From the NCBI GenBank assembly GCA_032068765.1, contig DAMBHY010000025.1, positions 1 to 17,545 of the forward strand: a stretch of 17,545 nucleotides of DNA, written 5' to 3'. This document shows positions 1 through 7,406 of this stretch, one piece after another (within the stretch, counting starts at the first letter, position 1; every line of letters starts with the position of its first letter). This DNA comes from DAMBHY01 sp032068765 (GTDB lineage Bacteria; Bacteroidota; Bacteroidia; Bacteroidales; Dysgonomonadaceae). The position numbers were made by a program, and so were the translations under genes. The notes beneath the pieces are model-generated. The model did no database searches and was not told where the DNA came from. It saw only the letters and a program-made list of their open reading frames with translations.

Positions 1-319
1 AGCCCTTAAAAGCTTCTCTTTTCTATATTAATTTTTGTCGGTTAGTAGTGATAAAAAACAAAAAAATCGCTGTAAATATTACATTTACAGCGATTTGCTA
101 ATTTATATTAATCAGTGTTAATCAGCACTTACTTGACTTTTTCAAAAATAACAATACTTGATAATCAGTTTGTTATATTTTAATGGTACAAATATGATAC
201 GAAACAAAGACTTTAATTTATTAGAATAATGATGCCATTATCAGCAAATATATGATGGATTTTAAATTTTAAATAATCTTTTTTGCCGATGAAAATAAAA
301 CAAAGATGGAATTTCTAAC
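1..319. other. Non-coding left edge downstream of hipA
   Basis: I see no gene here. The stretch contains the terminator annotated at 64-96. Two TTAATCAG octamers occur as direct repeats exactly 10 bp apart (108-115 and 118-125). Short, phased direct repeats can be protein-binding or attachment-site features of integrated elements, but I see no integrase end, tRNA gene or matching copy elsewhere in the window, so no function is assigned. The rest is AT-rich sequence without recognisable signals. Confidence 0.5.
55..96 (-). terminator. Rho-independent terminator, minus strand
   Basis: A perfect 14-bp inverted repeat, AAATCGCTGTAAAT (64-77), pairs with 83-96 around a 5-nt loop. Read on the minus strand, the stem is followed by a T-rich run at 63 and below. 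It lies about 220 bp past the hipA stop codon and is well placed to end hipBA transcription. It could also stop plus-strand reading in part, but that side has few T residues. Confidence 0.75.
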
Positions 320-1573
320 TTAAATAAATCTGAATGCAGCCTGCATTAACTCTTGTTCTGATCGTGAAATACCAATTTCATGAGCGATTTCTTTCCATTG
401 TTTTACAGAAATAAAAACTTCGTTCAATATATTGTCCATTTCAGATTGATTCAATCTAAAAAAATCGCCTACGCCTTTAACTAATTCAAAGTCTAAAGCA
501 TTGTTATCCATATCAATATTTAAGGCCAAACCATCTTTATCAATGGAAGGGTTTAAATCATAAGCCGGAGATAATACCCAACCTTCATCTTTCAAAATAA
601 ATCCGTGATTACGAAGATGGTCGTCCGTATTTGAAACAGCGATATTAAAAACAATTCTTCGCCACAATTGATGTAGATTTTCGTTGACCTTACAACCATA
701 ATTCTGAATAAATTCCACTATATCCAAATAACTTGCCGGTTGATTTTTAATTGTATCTTCATTGTTGCCAGTCATCGTCATTGCCGACGAAAAATGAATT
801 CTTTCCTGATTCATCCGGTCAAAACGTTTGGTGAAAAAGGTGTGATAAGTTCCACTAACTTTTTCAATTTTACATTCCGCCATTTTGATTCCGGCTTTTA
901 TAGCTAATTCGTAGGTTAAATATTCCCAAGCGGCTTTATCAATTGTATCATTTTTAGAAGGAAATTTCGCAATCCAGAGTTGATTCTTCTCATCTAAAAT
1001 ATTGGCTTTAGGTCTTGCACCACCTAAGGAAGAACCTGGAGCGATGAGTACCTTCAACCATTTATTTATTGCTTCGTTATCCGCATCATTTTCGTAATGA
1101 ACAACTGCTTGTTGCAATTCCCGAACCGTTGACCAAGGCGGTGTTGATTTTTCGGAATCATTATCCAAGAAATCTCCTTGAGGATCCAACTTAAACCGAA
1201 ACGCACCCATTCTTGTTTCATCAAAAACACCCAATAGATAATCAATATCATACAGTGTTTTAGGATTTTCGCCTTTCGCTTTGGCTAACTGAATTTCCCG
1301 ACGTTTCATTAAAGTTCGCCCCCAAGTATCGGGCATGCTGTCTAAGAAAATTCCGAAATTCTCTTTATTATTTGGAAATTGTTGTCCGGAATAAAATTGA
1401 ATATCGGGATCAATCAGTCTTTGAGCATTGGATTTTAACCAATTTTTGTCATATTCAAAACTAAAAGCTTTTCTCCCTTTGGCTTGATGTGCAGACAAAA
1501 TACCTAACAACATCGGTTCGGCTAATCCAAGCCAGTGTGCATAAACATAGATGTCGGTTTTATTTGTTGCCAT
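320..1573 (-). CDS. hipA: HipA-family serine/threonine kinase toxin
   Basis: Toxin of a type II toxin-antitoxin pair. HipA kinases phosphorylate translation components (glutamyl-tRNA synthetase for E. coli HipA) and arrest growth; the target of this one is not known. The 417-aa protein is near the usual full length. An N-terminal HipA subdomain spans about residues 8-50. The Gly-rich ATP/autophosphorylation loop SSLGGARPK is at 181-189, and a lysine-containing strand WIAKFP is at about 200-205. The catalytic loop NTDDHLRNHG is at 315-324 (Asp, His and Asn of the HipA type), followed by the metal-binding SPAYDLNPS at 335-343. All key elements are present, so the kinase looks active. It begins 1 nt after the hipB stop, so the two are co-transcribed, and the HipB operator upstream of hipB would control both. 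Confidence 0.9.
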   Translation of the reverse strand: MATNKTDIYVYAHWLGLAEPMLLGILSAHQAKGRKAFSFEYDKNWLKSNAQRLIDPDIQFYSGQQFPNNKENFGIFLDSMPDTWGRTLMKRREIQLAKAKGENPKTLYDIDYLLGVFDETRMGAFRFKLDPQGDFLDNDSEKSTPPWSTVRELQQAVVHYENDADNEAINKWLKVLIAPGSSLGGARPKANILDEKNQLWIAKFPSKNDTIDKAAWEYLTYELAIKAGIKMAECKIEKVSGTYHTFFTKRFDRMNQERIHFSSAMTMTGNNEDTIKNQPASYLDIVEFIQNYGCKVNENLHQLWRRIVFNIAVSNTDDHLRNHGFILKDEGWVLSPAYDLNPSIDKDGLALNIDMDNNALDFELVKGVGDFFRLNQSEMDNILNEVFISVKQWKEIAHEIGISRSEQELMQAAFRFI

Positions 1574-1574
1574 T

Positions 1575-1856
1575 TTACAAAAGTTCTAAATCCTGTAATT
1601 TTCTTCCAAAAACATCATCGGCTGCCAATTTCAAAAAATCGTTTTCTAAGCCCAATACACGCAATACATTAAAATAAGCACCCATTGCCACGCTACTTTC
1701 GCCTTTTTCTACTAGATACAACGTAGAACGTGCAATACCAGCACGCTCGGCAACCTGAATTGCTGTTAGCTTTCTACGCTTCCGAGCTAATTTTATATTC
1801 TCACCCATTTGTTCTAAAAGAGCAGTATATTTAGGCAATAGGATTTGCTTTTTCAT
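1575..1856 (-). CDS. hipB: HipB-like XRE-family antitoxin/repressor
   Basis: Antitoxin partner of the adjacent HipA, expected to bind and neutralise the kinase and to repress the operon. The 93-aa protein carries an XRE/HTH_3 helix-turn-helix at about residues 18-72, with the typical run AIQVAERAGIARSTLYLVEKG at its core (given here only as its start and end, residues 32-52). The C-terminal tail after residue 75 is short and acidic/hydrophobic. The ATG is at 1856, about 20 bp downstream of the promoter-like element and operator. The stop is 1 nt before hipA, which is the usual antitoxin-first arrangement. It is not closely similar to the decayed hipB at 2110-2307, so the two pairs look like different HipB lineages rather than a recent duplication. 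Confidence 0.88.
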   Translation of the reverse strand: MKKQILLPKYTALLEQMGENIKLARKRRKLTAIQVAERAGIARSTLYLVEKGESSVAMGAYFNVLRVLGLENDFLKLAADDVFGRKLQDLELL

Positions 1857-1859
1857 TAT

Positions 1860-1914
1860 AAACGATTGCTATTTCATACAAAAGTAAGTAAAATGTTTGA
1901 AATAGCGATCGTTT
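1860..1914 (-). promoter_or_regulatory. hipBA promoter and inverted-repeat operator
   Basis: Two 17-bp arms, AAACGATTGCTATTTCA (1860-1876) and its inverse at 1898-1914, match at 16 of 17 positions around a 21-bp spacer. Inside the spacer, on the minus strand, TACTTTTG (1879-1886) fits the Bacteroidetes -7 consensus TAnnTTTG. The arms flank the promoter just upstream of hipB, as expected for HipB autorepression with two bound dimers. Binding is inferred, not shown. Confidence 0.7.
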
Positions 1915-1945
1915 AAAGTAGTTGAACATCAATTCTTAACATTCT

Positions 1946-2101
1946 TTACGCAAAAAGTGGAGATACTAAACAACAAGTGGACTGACTGGGCAATTTCAAA
2001 ATATATTCTTGGTCATATTCAAATGTAAAATCACGATCGTTAATTTCCTTAAAAATTTCAGCAAAATAATCCTGATAAAAAACTTTGCCCTGTCTCGTTT
2101 T
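1946..2101 (-). pseudogene. Decayed hipA, N-terminal fragment only
   Basis: The minus-strand frame from 2101 to the stop at 1946-1948 encodes about 51 residues with the opening of a HipA protein: RQGKVFYQDYFAEIF and then FTFEYDQEYI, which matches the N-terminal HipA subdomain pattern (short beta-hairpin, then F-x-Y-D-x-x-Y). No clear start codon precedes it, and the kinase domain is absent. It directly follows the decayed hipB at 2110-2307, so the two are the remains of a second hipBA operon. It is not a copy of the intact hipA next door; the sequences differ substantially. Identification rests on short motifs, so confidence is moderate. Confidence 0.6.
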
Positions 2102-2109
2102 TCAATGTC

Positions 2110-2307
2110 TTATAGGTTTGCTGGAACCAGTTTGCTGCCTAACATCAAAAGAACATGGTTTACTTTGAATAAGCTGAGATTTTCTTTCCCTTATTTTCTT
2201 TTCCGGACTACCGTTAACGCTACACCAGTTCTTTCTGCAAATTCTTGTTGAGTAAGATTGGCTTCTTTTCGTTTTGTCTTAATGAAATTGGCTAAGTTAG
2301 CGTACAT
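2110..2307 (-). pseudogene. Decayed hipB-like XRE regulator with internal stop
   Basis: The minus-strand frame starting at ATG 2307 reads MYANLANFIKTKRKEANLTQ, continues through a helix-turn-helix (EFAERTGVALTVVRK) and hits TAA at 2191-2193. The same frame then resumes with GKENLSLFKVNHVLLMLG and ends at 2110-2112. In the HipB/y4mF-like family the residue at the stop is normally Gln in an EQGK motif, so a single CAA-to-TAA change would explain the break. The downstream half is still well conserved, which suggests recent inactivation. A truncated HTH peptide of 38 aa could still be made. It heads the hipA remnant at 1946-2101. Confidence 0.7.
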
Positions 2308-2372
2308 TATTATATACTTTTGCAGTTATTGAGTACAAACACAGCGTTAACCTGCTATCAGGTTCGTAGAAT

Positions 2373-2600
2373 ATTTCAATTCAATTATTGTTCGATTAAA
2401 AGTCATCTTCCTGACGTCAGGAAAACGATAATAACTAATTTCAATTCAATTATTGTTCGATTAAAAGGGATTATGTTGCCGGCGTTTATGCCAGCTGGAC
2501 AGAAATTTCAATTCCAGTGTGGTTCGATTAAAAGGGGGCTGATTCTTGTTTGTTCGCCGCCGCTCCGCTTATTTCAATTCCAGTGTGGTTCGATTAAAAG
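2373..2600 (-). CRISPR. Type I-B CRISPR array, 4 repeats and 3 spacers
   Basis: Four 30-bp repeats lie at 2373-2402, 2438-2467, 2505-2534 and 2571-2600, separated by spacers of 35, 37 and 36 nt. Read on the minus strand, the repeat begins CTTTTAATCGAAC and ends AATTGAAAT. The terminal ATTGAAAT is the usual type I-B 5' handle left by Cas6, which fixes the transcription direction as minus and puts the leader on the cas2 side. The two leader-proximal repeats (2505, 2571) are identical, with CCACACTGG in the middle. The two distal repeats (2373, 2438) are identical to each other and have CAATAATTG there. Spacers look more GC-rich than the surrounding DNA, consistent with foreign origin. The array is very short for a locus with a full adaptation module. 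Confidence 0.95.
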
Positions 2601-2807
2601 TCGTCTGATCGATGACGGGATCAAGCTTATTCCCAGCGCTTTACAAATGCAAAAATACTGTTTTTTTCTGAAAAATGTCGTCGATGTCCAATAAGCACTT
2701 TTCTCCCGGACACCGACAACTATATAATACTACTGATTAACAGCGCTTTACTTTTTGCCGAAATGTCAAAGAACTTCTTTGCTGCCAAATTATGGAGGCA
2801 TCCACAA
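2601..2807 (-). promoter_or_regulatory. CRISPR leader with internal repeats and promoter
   Basis: This 207-bp non-coding stretch lies between cas2 and the first repeat on the minus strand. TATTTTTG (2650-2657, minus) fits the TAnnTTTG -7 element and would start transcription about 40 nt before the first repeat; no good -33 element is seen. A 19-nt sequence ending AGCGCTTTAC occurs twice as a direct repeat (2626-2644 and 2733-2751, 16/19 identical). Between the copies is an imperfect 13-bp inverted repeat (2677-2689 with 2708-2720, 11/13). These are candidate protein-binding sites for leader-directed spacer integration. Confidence 0.6.
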
Positions 2808-3071
2808 CTAAAGGAAGGTGTCCAGTTCGTTTTTTTCATGTCCCATAACTTCCTTTTCCAGCCATTTTTCATTCCTGCTCTTGAAGATGATTATGCTGTC
2901 TTCTTCCTTTTTTATTATTTCTTTTGCCCTGAATTGTAATTCTTTCAGTTTTACTTCTGTAATCTCTCCTTCAAAAACCGAGTTCTGAATCCAGTTCAGG
3001 TACTGCCGGCATAATTTAAGCATTTTGCCCACCCGTTTTTCGCCTATATCGTAAACTAAGATGATGTACAT
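2808..3071 (-). CDS. cas2: CRISPR adaptation endoribonuclease Cas2
   Basis: Small subunit of the Cas1-Cas2 integrase, which inserts new spacers at the leader-repeat junction. The 87-aa protein has the ferredoxin-like opening MYIILVYDIG with the family's Asp at residue 8, then RVGKMLKLCRQYLNWIQNSVFEGE, typical of Cas2 (residues 14-37). I start it at ATG 3071, which overlaps the cas1 stop by 1 nt (TAATG). A TTG three codons upstream would give 90 aa but is less likely. It is the last gene of the cas operon and faces the leader directly. The C-terminus is ordinary and nothing appears missing. Confidence 0.93.
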   Translation of the reverse strand: MYIILVYDIGEKRVGKMLKLCRQYLNWIQNSVFEGEITEVKLKELQFRAKEIIKKEEDSIIIFKSRNEKWLEKEVMGHEKNELDTFL

Positions 3072-4075
3072 TACCACCAACTTTTAAAAGGTTTATATTC
3101 TTCCATATTCAGCAGATGCTTGGTCAGTTTGTAGCATTCTAATTTTACCAAATGCTTATAGCTTACGCTTCTCCCCAAAGAGCGGTGTTTAATGGTTTCA
3201 TTTAAGCGTTCTTCAAAAGCACGAACGAAGGTCTTGCGTGCAGCATCTTTCAACACAACGCTATTCACCTGCATATCAAAATCTTTCGCCTGAATTTCTT
3301 TTTTATTGAGCACACGGAAAATTACACGATCCACCAAAATAGGTTTAAAAATCTCTGCCAGATCCAACGCCAAAGAGTATCTGCGGTATCCCGGCTCGTG
3401 CAGAAAACTAATGGTCGGATTAAGTTGCGTATGATAAATCTGCCCCAAACACAAGGTATAACACATCATATTTCCGAAAGAAACCAGTGCATTCACTTCG
3501 TTTTTCGGAGGTTGTTTGCTGCGGCCATTCATGGCAAAATCATTCAGAATAACATCAAAGGCATCATAATACACCTGTCGGATATTGCCTTCAACACCCA
3601 TGAGTTCGTCTATAGCAGCAGTTTCCGGGATACTGCCTGCAAAACCGGCAATGGTATCAATATACGCCTGAAGTTCTTTTCCACGCGATTGATAGTATCT
3701 GAGGTTTTTCAGAATGTTAAAAGAAGCACCTTCGATAAACTTACGCGCAATGGCTTGCCGTTTGGATTTGGAAATATAATGTTTGGTCTGCTCAATCTGC
3801 ATTTTGCCAGCCAACAAATATTCTTTAGGCTGAAAACTACCGGTATAATGTTCGTAATAATCAAAAAAATGAACAGATATCCCTTGTTTTCCCAGAAAAT
3901 TGTACAACGCCGAATTGGCATCCAGTGCGCCAAAACAAAACAAATCCGAGACGCCCTCTACCGGAATGTATTTAGGAGCTCCTTCGTGTCCGTCTTCATC
4001 AACCGGAACAAATTTCAGCGTATTGTCTTTTCGGGACATTCGGCCGGGATTGAAGAGATAATAGGTCTTTTTCAT
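3071..4075 (-). CDS. cas1: CRISPR adaptation integrase Cas1 (type I-B)
   Basis: Catalytic subunit of the spacer integrase, a metal-dependent nuclease/transposase-like enzyme. The 334-aa protein has the N-terminal beta-sandwich (about 1-85) and the alpha-helical catalytic domain. Likely metal ligands are Glu162 in GVEGNIRQVYYDAF, His226 in FLHEPGYRRYSLALDLAE, and the acidic residues Asp238/Glu241 that follow. The sequence around 230-250 (SLALDLAEIFKPILVDR) is a Cas1 hallmark. Its ATG overlaps the cas4 stop (ATGA), and its own stop overlaps cas2, so the three adaptation genes are translationally coupled. Length and motifs are complete, so adaptation should be functional. Confidence 0.97.
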   Translation of the reverse strand: MKKTYYLFNPGRMSRKDNTLKFVPVDEDGHEGAPKYIPVEGVSDLFCFGALDANSALYNFLGKQGISVHFFDYYEHYTGSFQPKEYLLAGKMQIEQTKHYISKSKRQAIARKFIEGASFNILKNLRYYQSRGKELQAYIDTIAGFAGSIPETAAIDELMGVEGNIRQVYYDAFDVILNDFAMNGRSKQPPKNEVNALVSFGNMMCYTLCLGQIYHTQLNPTISFLHEPGYRRYSLALDLAEIFKPILVDRVIFRVLNKKEIQAKDFDMQVNSVVLKDAARKTFVRAFEERLNETIKHRSLGRSVSYKHLVKLECYKLTKHLLNMEEYKPFKSWW

Positions 4076-4602
4076 TCTTCGTGGATGTAACAGAATTCGT
4101 AATAAGAACAGGATTTGCAGATTTTGGCATTGATGACGGGTGGACAGGTATCTGATTCCTGCAAATTATTGATACAAGCAACCAATTGCTCAAGTTCGAC
4201 AATATCAGACGCCAATAATTCTACCTTTTCTGTTTGTCTCAATAATGGATATTCAATAATACCCGATGCCCCATTAATACCGTTTAATTCCAGAAGCCAG
4301 AGATAGAATTTCACTTGCCAAGTATGTGCATCTTCAACCTTGTTGCCTCTTTTTATCTCGTGGATGATTTTTCTTTTTGCATCGTAAAAATCTATTTTTC
4401 CATAAAGGTTTATATCCTTGTATTTGGATTCAATAGATAATTCTGAATATTTGATATTTCTATCTGTATAACTGGTTTCATGCAATAGTTTTCCATCCGC
4501 AACAGTGTCACTCGTATGTTCCATCTGCACGCCATTGAAATGCAACCAACATTCTCGTGGGCACACAGTGTAAAGATTAATGAGGGTGGCGTTGATGGTC
4601 AT
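4072..4602 (-). CDS. cas4: CRISPR Cas4 RecB-like exonuclease
   Basis: Cas4 trims prespacers and checks the PAM before integration by Cas1-Cas2. The 176-aa protein has the expected four cysteines for a 4Fe-4S cluster: Cys14 near the N-terminus and Cys162, Cys165 and Cys171 in the C-terminal KICKSCSYYEFC. RecB nuclease residues are visible as Asp71 (GKIDFYD), Glu82 and Lys84 (HEIKRG), Gln96 and Tyr100 (WQVKFYLW), with His41 as a further candidate ligand. Both ends overlap neighbours by 4 nt (ATGA), with cas3 upstream and cas1 downstream, so it is embedded in the operon. Length is normal for type I-B Cas4. Confidence 0.95.
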   Translation of the reverse strand: MTINATLINLYTVCPRECWLHFNGVQMEHTSDTVADGKLLHETSYTDRNIKYSELSIESKYKDINLYGKIDFYDAKRKIIHEIKRGNKVEDAHTWQVKFYLWLLELNGINGASGIIEYPLLRQTEKVELLASDIVELEQLVACINNLQESDTCPPVINAKICKSCSYYEFCYIHEE

Positions 4603-7406
4603 AGGAATTGGGTTTCGTTACTATTTTTGAATAGCTTATCATTCATCCCACTATTCACTGTATAAAAGATACTCCAATCTTCGATATACTTATAGCCATA
4701 TTCACTCTTTTCAGGATCTCCAATAAACTCATTAGTTCGTTTTTCTACGTCTCGAGTTGCAAACAAGGAAAAAACAAACTTTGACATTATTCCTTGCAAC
4801 ATTTTTTCCTCTGTTTTTTGCTTTATAAAGTCTTGTTTGTTGTGAATGAGGTTTAAATAAACCTCAAACACTTCTTTACCTTCGATTTCATTATTGGCAT
4901 TTGGTAGTACTTGATATTGTTTCAAGAACTCCAATTCCGATTCAGTAAATACGCTATCTTTTTGATTTTCGACAACTCCGCCAACTTCAATAGGAACTGA
5001 TAGAGGTATAAAACACGAAATATTGTTTTGTTCAATTAGTTTAAAGTCTTCATGTACTGATTTGAATTTTAGTGATTTAATTTTGTTTTCATAATCACTA
5101 AAGTTCTCAACCATAATTTTATCATTCCATTCATTCCTATCATTCAAAACAATATCATATAGTTGGTCAAAATTCTTGTTGTTTAAAATCTCGATGTATT
5201 GCTCCTGCTTAATATGCTTTCTTGTCAATGCTAACCGTTTGTCTTTGCCATAGATAATAGCTTCTTTATTGTAGTTGAAAAGGAATAAAACACAATCCTG
5301 TTTATTGACATTTCGGTTGATTCTTCCTGCCAATTGTTCATCGCTATCTATCAACGAACGGTCTTTGAAACCTAAATCCATGTCTATATCCACGCCGGCT
5401 TCAACAACCTGTGTTGTAACAAGTAAAACTTTTTTCTTTCGGTTGGCTTTATTCTTTAAAAAGTTGATAATGTATTTTCTTCGATGAGGTAAAATTGTAC
5501 CCGAGAGCAAAAAAATCTCATCAAAGAAACCATTCTGTTTTTTATCTATTATCTCTTTAAATTCAGATGCAGTTTTCTTGAAGATAAATTCAATTATGGT
5601 ATAAACACTGCCTAATGGTTTGGCATTTCCAAAATCTTTATTTGAATAGTTTTTTGATTCTATTAATAATCTTTCTGCAAGCTCGTTAAGCTCTAAATCT
5701 ATTCTGTCAAAATAATCAAAATTAAAAGCAACTCTATTGGAAAAGTTAGAGTTGTTGAAGTAATTTTTCTTAGCATTAGGTAACAAATAAACAAAATCTT
5801 GCGTCTGCTCTTTTATAACATTTAACTTATCAAGCTTAGGCAATGTTGCAGACATCAGTATAAATTTGATATTGAATTTGTCGGCGTGTTGCTTAATAAA
5901 ATAAATAACTTTATCCCAATGTTGCGGATTATATGATTGTAATTCGTCAATGACAACAATGGAATTAGCCAAACGATGTAATAAGTAGTTTGTTTCCTTT
6001 TCATTTGTTTTCAAAATGTCGAAAAAGCGAATATGTGATAAAAATGCAAAGGGATAATTGACGAAAAGGTTATTGATGTAATTGAGTTTTTCTCCTCCAT
6101 ATTGGTCATCTTCCTCAGATAGTTTGATTCCTGCATTAGAATGAAGTTCTACCATTTCTTCATCCTTTAACCCTAAAGTTTCTCTGAGCGATTTGTAGGT
6201 TTGTGTAATAAGCGTTGTGAAGGGGAATACATAAAAAACTTTATTGTATTTTCCTTGATGGATTTTGAGTAATTCTAATGCAGCCAAAGCCGATAGATTA
6301 GTTTTTCCACCTCCGGTAGGCGCTTCTATGTAGAATAAATTACTGTCAGCATTAGAGCGAATGTTTTCTATAACCTCTATAGCCATCTCGGTTCGGAGTA
6401 TATTAAGATTATCTCCTGTCGCGATCTTTGGGTTTTGAAATTTATAATTCCCTATTTTTTCAAAAACAGTTTTGTTGTAATTCTTTTTTCCTTCTGTTTC
6501 ATTCAACCAGTCAGCATTCGTAACAAATTGATATATTTCATCAATTCTTTCCTTTGGAAGCGTTCCAAAATCATTGATTTTTGCTGAATATTTTTCATCG
6601 CTATTCATATACTCATTGGTTGCTAAATAATCAGAAGCTGTGAGTAATGAAAAGTTCAAGCGACAGAGGGCATAAAGAGAGAATGAATTGTCTGTATTTA
6701 ATTTTTTTTTATTGGTCAACAAGCCGTTTTGACCAATTATTTGAATGATTTTTGGATTTATATTATAACTAAATGTTTTTAGATAATTCGATAAGAATTT
6801 TTTAAAGTCGTCAAAATCAAATTTAGCTTTGTAATCCGCAAAACCTGTCGTGTCCAGAGCTCCGTCATCAAACTGCCTGCTGTGATGTTTAAATATTGAA
6901 TAAGATAGATATATACATGCCGTGATTAATAAAGGATTTGATTTATATTCCAATGCAATTTCATTCAGATGTTTACTCAAATAAATGAATGCGCTAAGTG
7001 CCGAATGAGTAGAGCCAATGGGACTATCAGTTCCAACAGGTTTCCGAAACAAATCATTCTGCATTTTATCCATTTGAAATCGCTCGTTTACTTTGCCGAA
7101 ATCGTGAAAAACGATTGTATTAACAAACAGTTTTTTGATATAATTACTTGTAGCTAGATTATCAGAAGTATTAATTCCTTTAATAAGCTCATCAATAACG
7201 GAATCAAGTCCGTGTTCATTTATTAATCGTACAAAATACCGATTTACTAATAGAATATGCTTTTCTAAAGTTTCTTTGGGAACGGCGGTGTTGCTTTTAG
7301 GTAAATGTGCATAATATCTATCTGCATTGGCTAAAAAGGTACGCAATGCAGGAAGTTCATCTAGTAGTACCTCAGCAACCGATTTAAAACATTTGGACAT
7401 AAGCAT
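4599..7406 (-). CDS. cas3: CRISPR effector helicase-nuclease Cas3
   Basis: Recruited by target-bound Cascade to unwind and shred DNA. The 935-aa protein carries an N-terminal HD nuclease domain with His50, the HD pair His101-Asp102 (VFHDFGKVNERF), His134 and His174-His175. The SF2 helicase follows: Walker A APTGGGKT (362-369), motif II DELQ (487-490), motif III SAT (519-521), motif V around 663-675 (VEAGVDID) and motif VI QLAGRINRN (691-699). A C-terminal domain fills the rest. All motifs are intact, so the enzyme should be active. The start at 7406 overlaps cas5 by 23 nt; a second ATG two codons in (7400) is equally plausible. Its active state makes a partial-match, non-cleaving guide important if Cascade binds the cas promoter (see 11111-11178). 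Confidence 0.96.
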   Translation of the reverse strand: MLMSKCFKSVAEVLLDELPALRTFLANADRYYAHLPKSNTAVPKETLEKHILLVNRYFVRLINEHGLDSVIDELIKGINTSDNLATSNYIKKLFVNTIVFHDFGKVNERFQMDKMQNDLFRKPVGTDSPIGSTHSALSAFIYLSKHLNEIALEYKSNPLLITACIYLSYSIFKHHSRQFDDGALDTTGFADYKAKFDFDDFKKFLSNYLKTFSYNINPKIIQIIGQNGLLTNKKKLNTDNSFSLYALCRLNFSLLTASDYLATNEYMNSDEKYSAKINDFGTLPKERIDEIYQFVTNADWLNETEGKKNYNKTVFEKIGNYKFQNPKIATGDNLNILRTEMAIEVIENIRSNADSNLFYIEAPTGGGKTNLSALAALELLKIHQGKYNKVFYVFPFTTLITQTYKSLRETLGLKDEEMVELHSNAGIKLSEEDDQYGGEKLNYINNLFVNYPFAFLSHIRFFDILKTNEKETNYLLHRLANSIVVIDELQSYNPQHWDKVIYFIKQHADKFNIKFILMSATLPKLDKLNVIKEQTQDFVYLLPNAKKNYFNNSNFSNRVAFNFDYFDRIDLELNELAERLLIESKNYSNKDFGNAKPLGSVYTIIEFIFKKTASEFKEIIDKKQNGFFDEIFLLSGTILPHRRKYIINFLKNKANRKKKVLLVTTQVVEAGVDIDMDLGFKDRSLIDSDEQLAGRINRNVNKQDCVLFLFNYNKEAIIYGKDKRLALTRKHIKQEQYIEILNNKNFDQLYDIVLNDRNEWNDKIMVENFSDYENKIKSLKFKSVHEDFKLIEQNNISCFIPLSVPIEVGGVVENQKDSVFTESELEFLKQYQVLPNANNEIEGKEVFEVYLNLIHNKQDFIKQKTEEKMLQGIMSKFVFSLFATRDVEKRTNEFIGDPEKSEYGYKYIEDWSIFYTVNSGMNDKLFKNSNETQFL

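Noticed and set aside
2315..2322. TACTTTTG on the plus strand, a -7-like box pointing into the array
   Set aside because: The repeat ends with the ATTGAAAT handle on the minus strand, degenerate repeats are at this end, and the cas-side leader is opposite. Antisense transcription cannot be excluded but nothing else supports it.
2380..2402. TATTGTTC shared by the distal repeats and the spacer-like segment at 11150-11157
   Set aside because: Only eight bases match and similarity ends there; too short in AT-rich DNA to propose pairing with array transcripts.
2601..2625. GC-richer, spacer-like stretch next to the first repeat
   Set aside because: No repeat follows on the far side, and the adjoining 2626-2644 is a duplicated leader element, so it is treated as leader rather than a fourth spacer.
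2320..2694. Plus-strand open frame of 124 codons across the array
   Set aside because: It is made of CRISPR repeats and spacers; the repeated FNSIIVRLKG/FQCGSIK peptides are repeat translations, not a protein.
3398..4090. Plus-strand open frame of 230 codons
   Set aside because: It lies entirely antisense to cas1 and the cas4 end, whose motifs are clear; the frame has no recognisable family.
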